From contig JARWSJ010000002.1 in assembly GCA_029906195.1 (NCBI GenBank), forward strand, positions 124,001 through 188,000: a stretch of 64,000 nt of DNA, in the 5' to 3' direction. Source of the stretch: Chitinophagaceae bacterium 26-R-25. GTDB lineage: Bacteria > Bacteroidota > Bacteroidia > Chitinophagales > Chitinophagaceae. The position numbers were made by a program, and so were the translations under genes. The notes under the pieces were generated by a model that was not told the DNA's origin, made no database searches, and saw only the letters and a list, made by a program, of their open reading frames with translations. This document shows, piece after piece, positions 1 through 9,611 of the stretch; the first letter of the stretch is position 1, and the number at the start of each line of letters is the position of its first letter.

Positions 1-1784
1 CTGTCCATTGGTGACGGCGCTTCCATGTCACGCTTCACATCTGCCGTTGCCTTGCTCTGGTCGGGAGTATCTTCATAAATAAAAGATGCTTCCAGCTCCG
101 TTTGCATATAAGTGTCTGGTGTGTGTGCAAAACCCGGTTGGGCTTTACGCTGCGCATATAGTTTGATAAGGTCAAATGCGATTTCTTTAACCTTAACTTT
201 TGTTTTTTCTTTTAATTTGTTCCAAACATCGCTGCCGAGTTTATTCACTTTCGGTACACTTCCTTCCTTGCCGGTGTATTTGGCAATCTTATGCAGCGAG
301 TTGATGTTTACGTACAGGATGTCGCTGTCTTTATAAATAATACGAACGGCTTCCTGCAGTTTGCCGTTTACCTCTAGTTTTTGCAAACCACTGTACACAC
401 CCACACCGTGGTCGATGTGTGTTACATAGTCGCCGGGCTGCAACTCACGCAATGTGCGTATCGTAAGCGCTTTGCTCTTATTGTAAGCCTGCTTGACCTT
501 ATACTTATGATAACGCTGGAAAATCTGGTGGTCAGTATAACACACCGCTTTTACATCTTCATCTATAAAACCTTTGTAAATAGAAATAGCAACGGGAACA
601 AATTGTATCTCCACTTTCAAATCGGTGAAGATGCTGTACAGCCTTTCGAGCTGGCGCGGATTTTCAGCAAAAATGTAAATGCCGTATTTCTTCGTTTCCC
701 AACTTTTCAGATCTCTTATCAGCAGATCAAATTGCCTGTTGAACGAAGGCTGCGATTTTGTGTTGAATTCTATTTCATGCGTAAGACCTGATGGCATGGT
801 GTTTCTGCCGCCGAACTCCGCAATATGTCGTGTAGCAAGTTGTTTCTCGATTTCTTCACCGGGAACGAAATCTTCTTTTGTAATGTTGGTTTTCTCCAAC
901 ACTTCATCATCGCTGTCTGGTTTCTTAGCTGTAGGTTGTACATTGGTGATGTACAGTTCCAGGTCCTCTTCCTGGGTCAGAATTTTATCTTTTATCACAT
1001 CCCAGTCCTGTACCCAGCAAACGGTATTTTCCGGAAGAAACTCAAACAGTGAAACCTTGTCGCCCGTTTCGAATTGCGTTTCCACGTTGGGAATAATATT
1101 TACCTGCAGCAATTTCCGCTCACTCAACTGTGTTTCCGGGTCGAATATGCGGATGGAGTCAACATCATTGCCAAACAATTCTACCCGGTAAGGTTTTTCG
1201 TTACCAAAAGAATAGATGTCCAAAATGCCACCGCGTATTGCAAATTGTCCCGGCTCATACACGAAATCTGTTCTCGTGAAACCGAGATCTACCAATAGTT
1301 CCAGCAGGCTGTTAACATTCAGCGTATCATTTGTTTTAATGGAAATGATATTGCCGCTTAATGTTTTTGGAAGCACTACTTTTTCAAACAATGCCTCGGG
1401 GTAAGTGATCAATATTTTCTTATTGCCACCTGCTGAAATCTTTGTCAGCGCCTCTGTTCGCAGCATCACGTGACTGCTGTTCAGCAACCTGAAGTTTTTC
1501 CTGTTCTTAAACGAGGAAGGAAAATAAAACAGGTCAAGCGCATTGGTAAGATTCTCCAGTGTATTGTGGAAGTACGCCGCTTCTTCTGCATCATTCAATA
1601 CGACAACATGGTTCAGTTGCTCGCATGCAGGATGCTGAAAAATAGAAGTAATTACAAACTCGGGGGAACTGCCGTAAAGATTTTTTAGAAAAAGTCGCTG
1701 AGGTTGCGACATAGTAAACCTGTCCGCAATCTGAAAAATGCGGGGGTTATCCTTGTACTGTGCTAACAAATTATCCAGATTCAT
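1..1784 (-). CDS. mfd: Transcription-repair coupling factor Mfd, N-terminal part (runs off the window)
   Basis: About 594 codons of the 5' part of mfd are visible; the 3' end lies beyond base 1. Mfd is the cytosolic DNA translocase that displaces stalled RNA polymerase and recruits UvrA. The translation starts MNLDNLLAQYKDNPRIF and runs through the UvrB-like N-terminal modules. The last visible stretch has the RNA polymerase-interaction/linker signature KLYAQRKAQPGF and then YEDTPDQ and SPMDR, which in the family begin the RecG-like translocase domain. The start is supported by AAGGAG directly upstream of the ATG. The gene is on the same strand as the small secreted protein behind it, separated by a word-type inverted repeat. 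The identification is firm although the helicase motifs are not in view. Confidence 0.93.
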   Translation of the reverse strand, partial: MNLDNLLAQYKDNPRIFQIADRFTMSQPQRLFLKNLYGSSPEFVITSIFQHPACEQLNHVVVLNDAEEAAYFHNTLENLTNALDLFYFPSSFKNRKNFRLLNSSHVMLRTEALTKISAGGNKKILITYPEALFEKVVLPKTLSGNIISIKTNDTLNVNSLLELLVDLGFTRTDFVYEPGQFAIRGGILDIYSFGNEKPYRVELFGNDVDSIRIFDPETQLSERKLLQVNIIPNVETQFETGDKVSLFEFLPENTVCWVQDWDVIKDKILTQEEDLELYITNVQPTAKKPDSDDEVLEKTNITKEDFVPGEEIEKQLATRHIAEFGGRNTMPSGLTHEIEFNTKSQPSFNRQFDLLIRDLKSWETKKYGIYIFAENPRQLERLYSIFTDLKVEIQFVPVAISIYKGFIDEDVKAVCYTDHQIFQRYHKYKVKQAYNKSKALTIRTLRELQPGDYVTHIDHGVGVYSGLQKLEVNGKLQEAVRIIYKDSDILYVNINSLHKIAKYTGKEGSVPKVNKLGSDVWNKLKEKTKVKVKEIAFDLIKLYAQRKAQPGFAHTPDTYMQTELEASFIYEDTPDQSKATADVKRDMEAPSPMD

Positions 1785-1825
1785 CCTCTCCTTATCTTCT
1801 TAAATTACCTCGAAGGTAATTTATA

Positions 1826-1979
1826 ATTTGAGAATTTGAAGATTTGAAAATTTGACAATGGTACGTACATGTCGCGAAAGAGAAACAATCTCTCTGCTGC
1901 ACAAGGGGTTGGAAACAACATTCGAAGCATCTTCGCATGAATGAATTTTCAAATTTTCAAATTCTCAAATTCTCAAATT
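1826..1979. repeat. Word-type inverted repeat (aatttgaaaatttgag family)
   Basis: The left arm (1826-1855) is built from atttgaga/atttgaag/atttgaaa words. The right arm (1943-1979) is the reverse complement type, with caaattttcaaattctc words. About 90 unique bases lie between them. It fills the gap between mfd and the upstream secreted-protein gene and could fold into a long AT-rich hairpin. It is one of about fifteen elements of this architecture in the window. Confidence 0.7.
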
Positions 1980-1987
1980 GCGGGCGC

Positions 1988-2437
1988 TTAGTAAACTGCA
2001 TCATAATCCACATTCATCTTCACCTGCGTGAACTGGCCCGCCAACACTTTTACGGGATTGATATTTTCGCCTTCGAATAGATTGGCATAAAAAAGCGTGT
2101 CTTTTTTTACAAACAAAGAGTAGTCGCCCGGGGGTAATTTCACTTTGAAGTAACCTTCGTCGTTAGATTTTACGGTTTTAACGAGTTTGGTAGAAATATT
2201 GCTGTAGAATGGTGATTGATTAATAGTAGATACCTGGTTGCGATTGGTCAGTTCATAAATAAATAATGTGGTCGAATATCCTGATGGTGGTGCGAGTTTT
2301 ACATCCGGAGATGGCATCCTGTTGCCGGAGATGAAATAGATATGTCCTTCCAATCCTTGTTTGGGCCTGGCTTTGAAGGAGAGGGTAAAAAAGGTTGCAG
2401 CGGCGGTAAAAATCAATGTAAGATGCTTGATATTCAT
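1988..2437 (-). CDS. Small secreted protein, carboxypeptidase regulatory-like fold
   Basis: 149 residues with an N-terminal hydrophobic signal segment (about residues 5-22, ending near FKARP), so it is predicted to be exported. The body has the features of a carboxypeptidase regulatory-like (transthyretin-type) beta sandwich: GLEGHIYFISGNRMPSP near the start, SNDEGYFKVKLPPGDYSLF in the middle, and a closing strand with VKVLAGQFTQVKMNV. Such domains are common in Bacteroidota envelope proteins as binding or spacer modules. No catalytic residues are seen. It lies upstream of mfd on the same strand but a 200-base repeat-filled gap argues against tight co-transcription. The specific function is unknown. 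Confidence 0.7.
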   Translation of the reverse strand: MNIKHLTLIFTAAATFFTLSFKARPKQGLEGHIYFISGNRMPSPDVKLAPPSGYSTTLFIYELTNRNQVSTINQSPFYSNISTKLVKTVKSNDEGYFKVKLPPGDYSLFVKKDTLFYANLFEGENINPVKVLAGQFTQVKMNVDYDAVY

Positions 2438-2574
2438 GACATTAATTTAGTGTTTTTAAAACAATTGTTAACGGCGGTTGTTTCTGGAAACTAATGTAGG
2501 CCAATTGTTAAAGCCTATAAAATTAATCGTACTTTAGGTTTACTAATCTTTTTATATTTATTACCATTCACTTT

Positions 2575-5500
2575 ATGAGAAGGAATCTTTTGCGCGGCCT
2601 TACTTTCGTTTTTTGTTTAGGAATTGTTAGTAAAGGTTTTTCCCAGGTAAACACAAATGCTTCTGTGTTGCAGCAAGGTGCAAAATTACAGGCAGACAAA
2701 GAGCGTTTGACCTTCTCCAAATTACTTACATTATCAAAGGAAAGAAACTGGCCCATGCTCAAACACGGTAAGAACGGGCAGGTAATGCAATTGGTAGGCA
2801 TGGACCATTTAGGATTTCCACTTTATTTAAGCACGCAGAACAATATTATCTCCGCCGCCACAATCGGCACAAGTTCTTTATGGCCGGGAGGTTCCACTGG
2901 TTTGAGTTTGTCCGGGTCATCTGCTAACATGAAGGGAAAAATTGCTGTTTGGGATGGCGATGCCGTTCTGGAAACGCACCAGGAGTTGACCGGCAGGGTA
3001 AACCAGAAAGATTTTCCTGCGAGATCAATAGCGGATATGAATCACTCAACCCATGTGGCGGGCACAATGATAGCGTCGGGTGTAAATCCTATTGCGAAAG
3101 GGATGTCGTTTGGAGCACAGCAACTTATTGCATATGACTTTAATAACGACATGTCGGAAATGATGACCGAGGCGCCGAATCTGTTGCTGTCAAACCACTC
3201 TTATGCATACAACGCGGGCTGGGTTTATAATGATGATAACAAGAGATGGGAGTTCTGGGGTGCACCGGATGCAACGGAAGATTACAAATTTGGATACTAC
3301 GACGACAATACGCAACTCTGGGATTCTATTGCCTACAATGCTCCTTACTACCTGATTGTAAAAGCAGCCGGAAACAGCCGAATAGAAAACGGTCCCGCGG
3401 TGGGCGCTACATACTGGCGCATGGATAAAAATGGCGTTTTTTTCAACGCGGGTAACAGGCCTGCAGGCATAAGCAGCAACAATGGCTACGATATTATTAC
3501 CACGACAGGTGTAGCGAAAAATATTTTGACCGTAGGCGCTGTAAATCCGATTACAAGTGGCTATGGTAAACCGGCAGATGTTGTCATGACCACCTTCAGT
3601 TCGTGGGGACCAACTGACGACGGACGTATAAAACCGGACGTTTGTGCCGATGGGTTGAATGTTACCTCTTCTTTCGCCAGTTCTAATACCGCCTATGGTA
3701 CATTGAGCGGAACGTCAATGGCATCACCTGCTGCAACGGGCTCTCTGTTTCTGTTGCAGGAGTTGTATTCAAAAAGCCACAGTGGTGCGTTCTTACGTGC
3801 AGCTACACTCAAAGCAATTGTGATACATACAGCAGATGAAGCTGGGCCTTCTGCCGGTCCCGATTATCAGTTTGGCTGGGGTTTGATAGATATGGTAAAA
3901 GCGGCTGCGGTCATCACGTCGAATAATACCGATCAACAGATCTATGAAAAGGTTTTGCAAAACGGAAAATCTGATACAATAAAAGTGGTCGCTTCGGGTA
4001 AAGGAAAATTATTGGCAACGATTGTGTGGACAGATCCCAAGGCGACTGTGGACAATACGAACACTTTGAATAATCGGGCCAAGAAGCTGGTGAATGACCT
4101 GGACCTTCGAATCAAAACTGGCAGCACTGCATTTCTTCCCTGGATACTGGATGTAGCAAATCCTGCAAATGCTGCAACGAAAGGAGATAACATTACAGAC
4201 AATGTGGAAAGAGTAGAAGTAGATAATTCAACTCCGGGAGATACCAGTCTCGTTATCGTCACACATAAAGGAACTTTGAACAGAGGCTCTCAGGCATACT
4301 CACTCATCATTAGTGGTGTGGGCGGAAATGCAGCCTGTGCATCAGGTGCAATCAACACTGGTGGTACAAGAATAGAACGTGTGACAATGGGAAGCCTCAA
4401 TTATTCGAACACCACATCCTGCACAACATACACCGACAACAGAGCTTCGATATTAAACCTGGAGCCGAATCAAAGTGTACCATTTAGCATAACAGTGGGA
4501 AGTTGCGACGCAACAAGTGCTTCTTCCATGATCAAAATTTTTATCGATTATAACCAGGATGGTGATTTTGATGATGCTGGTGAAATGGTGGCGCAAAGTG
4601 ATGTGCTGAATAAAGGCGGAACTTTTACAGGCACCATTCAAACACCATTAACCATTACTCCGGGCACAAGTTTCCTTATGCGAATCATTGCACAAGAGAC
4701 TACGAACATCAATGACATCAAAACGTGCGGCACCTATGCGAATGGAGAAACACAAGACTACACAGTGAATGTTGTTTCATCCTCGATTGATGTTGGTGTG
4801 TTGCAAATTGTAGTGCCAAGTTCAGGTTATTGTATTAATCCGGCTCAATACATCACCATACGACTTAAAAATTTCGGAAGTGTTGATGCTAAAAATATTC
4901 CTGTAACTGTCGTGGTGAAAAACGGCGCAACAACTGTAGCTACTCTTACAGGAACATATCCTGACACGATACCGGGGAATAGTTACGAAGACTTTACGTT
5001 ACAAACTCCAGTGGCCCTGGCTACCGCCGGTACCTACACGATCACAGCTTCTACAGCCTTTGCTGCAGATCAGAATACAACGAACGATGCCACAACAACC
5101 AGTGTGATAATAAATGGCAAAACAAATGATGTAGCGGGCAGGGTAGTTATTTGCGGAACGGATAATGTATCTCTTATTGCCGATTCAAGTTCAGGTAGCG
5201 GCAACATATATGATTGGTACACCAGTGCCACATCGACCACGCCAATCGCCACGGGCAGCTATATTACGACGAATGTAATAACGTCGGACAAAAAATATTA
5301 TCTCGCAAAGAACGATACCAAACTGAACATCGGACCGGCAGATAAAAGCACGCTCGGTGTTGGCAGCTACATGACTGAAGGCGGACAGTTTATTGGCTTC
5401 TCTTCCAGTGTTCCACTAACGCTGGAAACGGCAAAACTTTTTGTGGGACACTCCGGTAAGGTAACCTTCATTGTTGCTGATACTTCCAATACGAATGCTA

Positions 5501-6327
5501 CAAACGGTTCCTATTCTTATGTAACACTGTCTACAGCTACAATTGACGTATACGCCACACAGGCCAGTGACAATTCAGATAATGGTGCAGTGTTCAATAT
5601 TGGCCTTTCCATTCCTGCGGGCAATCACGTGATTATTTTTACACTAAGCAACGGAGCGACACTGTATAGAAACAATGGTGTTACTACGAAGCCATATCCG
5701 TTTACGATTCCGGGTGTGTTTTCAATAAATGGCAACAGTGCCGGTTTTACATCTGATTATCAGAATTTCTATTATTACCTGTACGATATGAAGCTGCGCC
5801 TGAGCAATTGTGAAAGCAGTCGTATTGCGATTGATGCCACAACAGCTTCGCCGGTTGCGCCAACCATAACTTTGAATGGAAATATGTTCACCAGCACATC
5901 TTCTGCAGGTGGAAAATTGCAGTGGCTCCTGAATAATGCACCGATAGCAGGCGCAACGGGGCCTACCTATATTGTTAGACAAGCCGGTGCCTATAAACTG
6001 GTGGATACGACAGCAACCGGTTGTATCATGTACTCAAACGAGATCTATTATGGCAGTGCTGCAGATATCGATCCGATCGTGATATGGCCTAATCCGAATA
6101 ATGGCAATTTCAATCTTTCTTTCGTTGCAACACAAACCGGTGATATGAGGGTGGTAATTTTTAACTATATTGGACAAAAGGTGTTTGAACAAACATATAA
6201 TAACGTTTCAGGAAATTACATTCAGCAGATAAATGGAGGCTTGCTTGCGAGCGGTGTGTATGTAGTGAGGATTGAGCAGGGAGGAAAATTGTATGCTAAG
6301 AAAATGATTGTGCATAGTTGGAAGTGA
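2575..6327 (+). CDS. Secreted S8 subtilisin-like protease with GEVED module and type IX sorting domain
   Basis: 1250 residues. A signal peptide (MRRNLLRGLTFVFCLGIVSKGFSQ) is followed by an S8 catalytic domain. The probable triad is Asp127 in AVWDGD, His157 in NHSTHVAGT and Ser381 in LSGTSMASP; Asp129 is an alternative for the acid. A GEVED-type region follows (DYNQDGDFDDAGEM, then GETQDYTV), then CARDB-like and Ig-like segments. The last ~80 residues form a Por secretion system sorting domain (IWPNPNNGNFNLSF, YVVRIEQGGKLYAKKMIV). The protein should cross the outer membrane by the type IX system and be released or surface-anchored after removal of that tail. It is monocistronic, with several hundred bases of non-coding DNA on each side. 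The substrate is unknown; extracellular protein degradation is the likely role. Confidence 0.92.
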   Translation: MRRNLLRGLTFVFCLGIVSKGFSQVNTNASVLQQGAKLQADKERLTFSKLLTLSKERNWPMLKHGKNGQVMQLVGMDHLGFPLYLSTQNNIISAATIGTSSLWPGGSTGLSLSGSSANMKGKIAVWDGDAVLETHQELTGRVNQKDFPARSIADMNHSTHVAGTMIASGVNPIAKGMSFGAQQLIAYDFNNDMSEMMTEAPNLLLSNHSYAYNAGWVYNDDNKRWEFWGAPDATEDYKFGYYDDNTQLWDSIAYNAPYYLIVKAAGNSRIENGPAVGATYWRMDKNGVFFNAGNRPAGISSNNGYDIITTTGVAKNILTVGAVNPITSGYGKPADVVMTTFSSWGPTDDGRIKPDVCADGLNVTSSFASSNTAYGTLSGTSMASPAATGSLFLLQELYSKSHSGAFLRAATLKAIVIHTADEAGPSAGPDYQFGWGLIDMVKAAAVITSNNTDQQIYEKVLQNGKSDTIKVVASGKGKLLATIVWTDPKATVDNTNTLNNRAKKLVNDLDLRIKTGSTAFLPWILDVANPANAATKGDNITDNVERVEVDNSTPGDTSLVIVTHKGTLNRGSQAYSLIISGVGGNAACASGAINTGGTRIERVTMGSLNYSNTTSCTTYTDNRASILNLEPNQSVPFSITVGSCDATSASSMIKIFIDYNQDGDFDDAGEMVAQSDVLNKGGTFTGTIQTPLTITPGTSFLMRIIAQETTNINDIKTCGTYANGETQDYTVNVVSSSIDVGVLQIVVPSSGYCINPAQYITIRLKNFGSVDAKNIPVTVVVKNGATTVATLTGTYPDTIPGNSYEDFTLQTPVALATAGTYTITASTAFAADQNTTNDATTTSVIINGKTNDVAGRVVICGTDNVSLIADSSSGSGNIYDWYTSATSTTPIATGSYITTNVITSDKKYYLAKNDTKLNIGPADKSTLGVGSYMTEGGQFIGFSSSVPLTLETAKLFVGHSGKVTFIVADTSNTNATNGSYSYVTLSTATIDVYATQASDNSDNGAVFNIGLSIPAGNHVIIFTLSNGATLYRNNGVTTKPYPFTIPGVFSINGNSAGFTSDYQNFYYYLYDMKLRLSNCESSRIAIDATTASPVAPTITLNGNMFTSTSSAGGKLQWLLNNAPIAGATGPTYIVRQAGAYKLVDTTATGCIMYSNEIYYGSAADIDPIVIWPNPNNGNFNLSFVATQTGDMRVVIFNYIGQKVFEQTYNNVSGNYIQQINGGLLASGVYVVRIEQGGKLYAKKMIVHSWK

Positions 6328-6507
6328 TAAAACACTGGCACACAGATGACAGGGGTCAGATCGGTTTATAATGATTACATTGATCTTTATGTTGAATAAC
6401 TGAGGAACTAAGTACGGAGAATTCGTCTGCGTACTTTCTAAAGTCCGTACACATTGTTTACCCATGTTATTCGTGCGCCATTAATTTCAAATCACAAACA
6501 TCTAATC

Positions 6508-7251
6508 ATGCTACCTTGGCTTACAGGAAAAGTTATTAAAATTCAGGATGAAACGAATGCCACCAGACGTTTCTGGATTCAAGTACCAGAATTGGAAAAA
6601 TTTGAGTTTGCCCCCGGTCAGTTTGTAACCCTTGACCTTCCTATTCATGAACAAAAAAATAAAAGATGGCGAAGCTATTCAATTGCTTCATGGCCAGATG
6701 GCACAAATGTTATTGAACTGGTGATAGTGCTGCTGGAGGGCGGCCTGGGTACTACATACCTGTTTAACGAGGTAACCGTAGGTTCTGAGCTGATATTGCG
6801 CGGTCCGCAGGGCGTTTTTACATTACCTCCGGTTATAGAAAAAGATCTGTATTTCATTTGCACTGGCACAGGCATCGCTCCGTTCCGGGCGATGGTAAGA
6901 CATATTTACAACCATAATATCCCCCATGGGAATATCTATTTGATCTTTGGATGCAGAAAATGCGGAGACGCCCTGTATAAGAATGAAATGGAGGAACTTG
7001 AGAGCCAGCTCGACGCATTTAAATATTTGCCAACTTTCTCCCGAGAAGAAGGAAACGACCTCGTAAGAAAAGGGTATGTTCATACGGTTTACGAGGACAT
7101 TTGCACCAATAATAAAACTGCTACAGACCAACTATTAAGGCCCGCTCATTTTTATTTGTGCGGATGGAAGAACATGATAGATGAGGCAAAACAACGTATT
7201 TTAAGCCTGGGGTATGACAAAAAGGACATACACCTTGAACTATATGGATAA
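6508..7251 (+). CDS. FAD/NAD(P)-binding oxidoreductase, ferredoxin-NADP reductase type
   Basis: 247 residues from the ATG at 6508. An in-frame TTG further upstream would add 18 residues with no family similarity, so the ATG is preferred. The FAD domain contains RSYSIAS (the RxYS flavin motif) and GPQGVFTL. The NAD(P) domain contains CTGTGIAPFRAM, LIFGCRK and the terminal FYLCGWKNMIDEAK and HLELYG. There is no [2Fe-2S] domain, so it resembles stand-alone ferredoxin/flavodoxin reductases. It would move electrons between NAD(P)H and a small carrier in the cytoplasm. It is alone on this strand and convergent with the two coiled-coil genes downstream. The electron partner is not evident. Confidence 0.85.
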   Translation: MLPWLTGKVIKIQDETNATRRFWIQVPELEKFEFAPGQFVTLDLPIHEQKNKRWRSYSIASWPDGTNVIELVIVLLEGGLGTTYLFNEVTVGSELILRGPQGVFTLPPVIEKDLYFICTGTGIAPFRAMVRHIYNHNIPHGNIYLIFGCRKCGDALYKNEMEELESQLDAFKYLPTFSREEGNDLVRKGYVHTVYEDICTNNKTATDQLLRPAHFYLCGWKNMIDEAKQRILSLGYDKKDIHLELYG

Positions 7252-7258
7252 CTATGGC

Positions 7259-7546
7259 TTAGCTTGATTTGCCTCCTCCGGTTTTTCCGCCATGGATTTT
7301 AGAACTACCGATAGTAATTACCGGAACATCGACTTTGGCGCCTTCATTTTCGAGGCGAGCAAGTTGCTCAGTGAGTTTGAGGATATCTGCGTGGTTCTCA
7401 ACCATTTCGGTTTCGAGTTCCAGGACATTTCTTTTTAATTTGCTTGTTACGGCTTTTCTTGCCACGAACCCAAATAAGAATCCTACGGTCAAGCCAGCAG
7501 TGACGCAAACAATCGTAGATAGATTGATTCCAATGTATAGTAGCAT
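7259..7546 (-). CDS. Small membrane-anchored coiled-coil protein (paralogue A)
   Basis: 95 residues. One N-terminal transmembrane helix (IGINLSTIVCVTAGLTVGFL) is followed by a basic stretch, a short coiled coil (LELETEMVENHADILKLTEQ) and a flexible Gly/Lys-rich tail (GGKTGGGKSS). It shares the EMVExHAxILxL core and layout with the next gene upstream, so the two are paralogues in tandem. Topology suggests an inner-membrane anchor with a cytoplasmic coiled coil. I do not recognise a named family. The stop lies only a few bases from the stop of the convergent oxidoreductase gene. Confidence 0.65.
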   Translation of the reverse strand: MLLYIGINLSTIVCVTAGLTVGFLFGFVARKAVTSKLKRNVLELETEMVENHADILKLTEQLARLENEGAKVDVPVITIGSSKIHGGKTGGGKSS

Positions 7547-7615
7547 AGGGTAAAAATTAGTATCACAAATTAAGGTCAGGGTCTTACAATAACAATAGTA
7601 GAACCACTCAATAAC

Positions 7616-7927
7616 TTATAGTAAACTTTTCAACGCACCACCCGTATTTCCCGAATCTTTCGGCGGGTATTTTTTGGATGTTGAGCTTTCTTTCAGGGAA
7701 ACTACCGGTGCATCTGTAACACTGGAAGCAGCTGCCTGCATGTTGGCAATTTTTTCCTGTAGTTCAAGTATTTCCGCATGGCTCTCCACCATTTCTCTTT
7801 CAAGTAACTCAATTCTCTTTTTCTCAAGAGACTTTTTGTTAAGCCTGAACATAAAACCAATTGCCGGCAAAATAATTACCGCTGCAATAACCCAGACCAG
7901 ATTCAATTTAATAATGATAGCTAGCAT
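7616..7927 (-). CDS. Small membrane-anchored coiled-coil protein (paralogue B)
   Basis: 103 residues. The N-terminal helix (LNLVWVIAAVIILPAIGFMF) is followed by basic residues, a coiled coil (ELLEREMVESHAEILELQEK) and a Ser/Lys/Gly-rich tail ending NTGGALKSLL. It is a tandem paralogue of the 95-residue protein 69 bases downstream. The two probably arose by local duplication and may form hetero-oligomers; that is inference. No enzymatic motif is present and the function is unknown. Confidence 0.65.
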   Translation of the reverse strand: MLAIIIKLNLVWVIAAVIILPAIGFMFRLNKKSLEKKRIELLEREMVESHAEILELQEKIANMQAAASSVTDAPVVSLKESSTSKKYPPKDSGNTGGALKSLL

Positions 7928-8007
7928 CGCTTTCTATAAATGAGTATTAATAATCTTCTTAGGATAGAGAGTGCTAATAGCTTTCATAGAATTACGAACT
8001 TCAAGAG

Positions 8008-8042
8008 TTTAACGGACAGTCCGGATAAAACTGTCCGTTAAA
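8008..8042 (-). terminator. Hairpin downstream of glyS
   Basis: A 13-bp perfect stem (tttaacggacagt at 8008-8020 with actgtccgttaaa at 8030-8042) around a 9-base loop, ending 17 bases before the glyS stop on the minus strand. Only a short T run follows, so termination may be weak. Confidence 0.65.
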
Positions 8043-8059
8043 GTATATTGGCAGCAGGA

Positions 8060-9502
8060 TTATTGGTCGATTGCCTCGTTAATAATTCTGCTGATTTCTG
8101 CGATTGGAATTCTTTCCTGTTGCATACTGTCACGATAACGAATTGTTACAGTATTGTCTTCTTTTGTCTGGTGGTCAACCGTTACACAGAAAGGTGTTCC
8201 AAGAGCATCCATTCTACGATAACGTTTACCAATAGTGTCTTTTTCTTCGTAGAAACAACGGAAGCTTTTTTTACAACCATCCATTATTTCCCTTGCAATT
8301 TCAGGAAGACCATCTTTTTTTGTCAGTGGAAGAACAGCTAACTTAATCGGAGCTAATTTGGCCGGGAACTTCAACACAACACGACTATCTTTTTTATCTT
8401 CTGTACTCAAATCCTCTTCGACATAAGCTTCACTTAGAACCATTAGAACAGTTCTGTCCAGGCCGATCGATGTTTCAATAACATACGGAATATAATTCTG
8501 GTTTATCTCCGTATCGAAATATTGCATTTTTTTCTTGCTGTATTCCTGGTGACGGCTAAGATCGTGATCAGTCCTTGAATGTATACCTTCCACCTCTTTA
8601 AACCCGATAGGGAAATCGTATTCAATATCACACGCTGCATCTGCATAAAATGCCAGTTTAACGTGGTCGTGAAAACGATATTTATCAGGAGATATGCCGA
8701 GGCTATGGTGCCACTTCATCCTCTCTGCCTTCCAATATTCGTACCATTCTTTCTGTGTGCCGGGGCGAACGAAAAACTGCATTTCCATTTGCTCGAACTC
8801 CCTCATGCGGAAAATGAATTGGCGCGCAACGATTTCGTTACGGAAAGCTTTACCAACCTGCGCAATACCAAAAGGTATTTTCATGCGGCCGGTTTTCTGA
8901 ACGTTAAGGAAATTAACAAAAATACCCTGGGCTGTTTCCGGCCTCAGGTAAATTTCATTTGCCTCGTCAGAAACACTTCCAAGCTGGGTAGAGAACATCA
9001 GGTTGAACTGACGAACATCTGTCCAGTTTGCAGTGCCACTGATGCTGCACTTTATGTTGTTGTCTTCAATTAATTTTTTCAGGCCGTCGAAATCATCTTT
9101 GGCAATCAGGTTATCCATTGACTGCAAAAGAGCAGCTTCTTGTTCTTTTTTGCCTTCAAGCGCCAGTTTTTCCGCATGTGCTTCTATGAGATGATCTACA
9201 CGGTAGCGTTTTTTGCTATCCTTGTTATCGATCATTGGGTCGCTGAAATTATCAACGTGCCCGCTCGCTTTCCAGGTGGTAGGATGCATAAAAATTGCCG
9301 CATCGATACCCACGATGTTTTCATGGAACTGCGTCATGCTCCTCCACCAATAATCACGAATATTTCTTTTCAGCTCACTACCATTTTGACCGTAGTCGTA
9401 CACGGCACTTAATCCATCATAAATCTCGCTGGATTGAAAAATGAATCCGTATTCCTTGCAGTGAGAAATGATCGCTTGAAATTTGTTATTATCTGTTGCC
9501 AT
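8060..9502 (-). CDS. glyS: Glycyl-tRNA synthetase (dimeric, class II)
   Basis: 480 residues from MATDNNKFQAI at 9502; a longer open frame exists upstream but its residues are not family-like. This is the single-chain alpha2 enzyme (GlyQS type), which charges tRNA-Gly in the cytosol. Visible class II features include FRNEIVARQFIFRMREFEQME (motif 2), YLRPETAQGIFVNF and SIGLDRTVLMVL (motif 3). The anticodon-binding domain follows (KLAPIKLAVLPLTKK to the C-terminus). A consensus TATATTTG box sits 9 bases before the ATG, implying a very short leader. The neighbouring metallo-hydrolase is upstream on the same strand. Confidence 0.95.
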   Translation of the reverse strand: MATDNNKFQAIISHCKEYGFIFQSSEIYDGLSAVYDYGQNGSELKRNIRDYWWRSMTQFHENIVGIDAAIFMHPTTWKASGHVDNFSDPMIDNKDSKKRYRVDHLIEAHAEKLALEGKKEQEAALLQSMDNLIAKDDFDGLKKLIEDNNIKCSISGTANWTDVRQFNLMFSTQLGSVSDEANEIYLRPETAQGIFVNFLNVQKTGRMKIPFGIAQVGKAFRNEIVARQFIFRMREFEQMEMQFFVRPGTQKEWYEYWKAERMKWHHSLGISPDKYRFHDHVKLAFYADAACDIEYDFPIGFKEVEGIHSRTDHDLSRHQEYSKKKMQYFDTEINQNYIPYVIETSIGLDRTVLMVLSEAYVEEDLSTEDKKDSRVVLKFPAKLAPIKLAVLPLTKKDGLPEIAREIMDGCKKSFRCFYEEKDTIGKRYRRMDALGTPFCVTVDHQTKEDNTVTIRYRDSMQQERIPIAEISRIINEAIDQ

Positions 9503-9511
9503 AAGAATGTG

Positions 9512-9519
9512 CAAATATA
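9512..9519 (-). promoter_or_regulatory. Candidate -7 box of the glyS promoter
   Basis: On the minus strand this reads TATATTTG, an exact match to the Bacteroidota -7 consensus TAnnTTTG, 9 bases before the glyS ATG. No good -33 TTG is seen at the expected spacing, so the call rests on one box. Confidence 0.4.
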
Positions 9520-9611
9520 GATGTTGAGAGCGAAATCCAGCCTTTTTGGTGATTTGCGCAAGGGAAAATGCCTCAATTTTTTGAAAACGATTAAGTGGGA
9601 ACTTCAGAAAA

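Noticed and set aside
2460-2510. GTTAA words upstream of the subtilase as a third efflux-type operator
   Set aside because: Only two words occur and they are about 38 bases apart with no helical phasing or flanking similarity.
6454-6507. TTG start for the flavin oxidoreductase
   Set aside because: The 18 extra residues do not resemble the family, and the ATG at 6508 starts exactly at the conserved LTGKVIKI strand.
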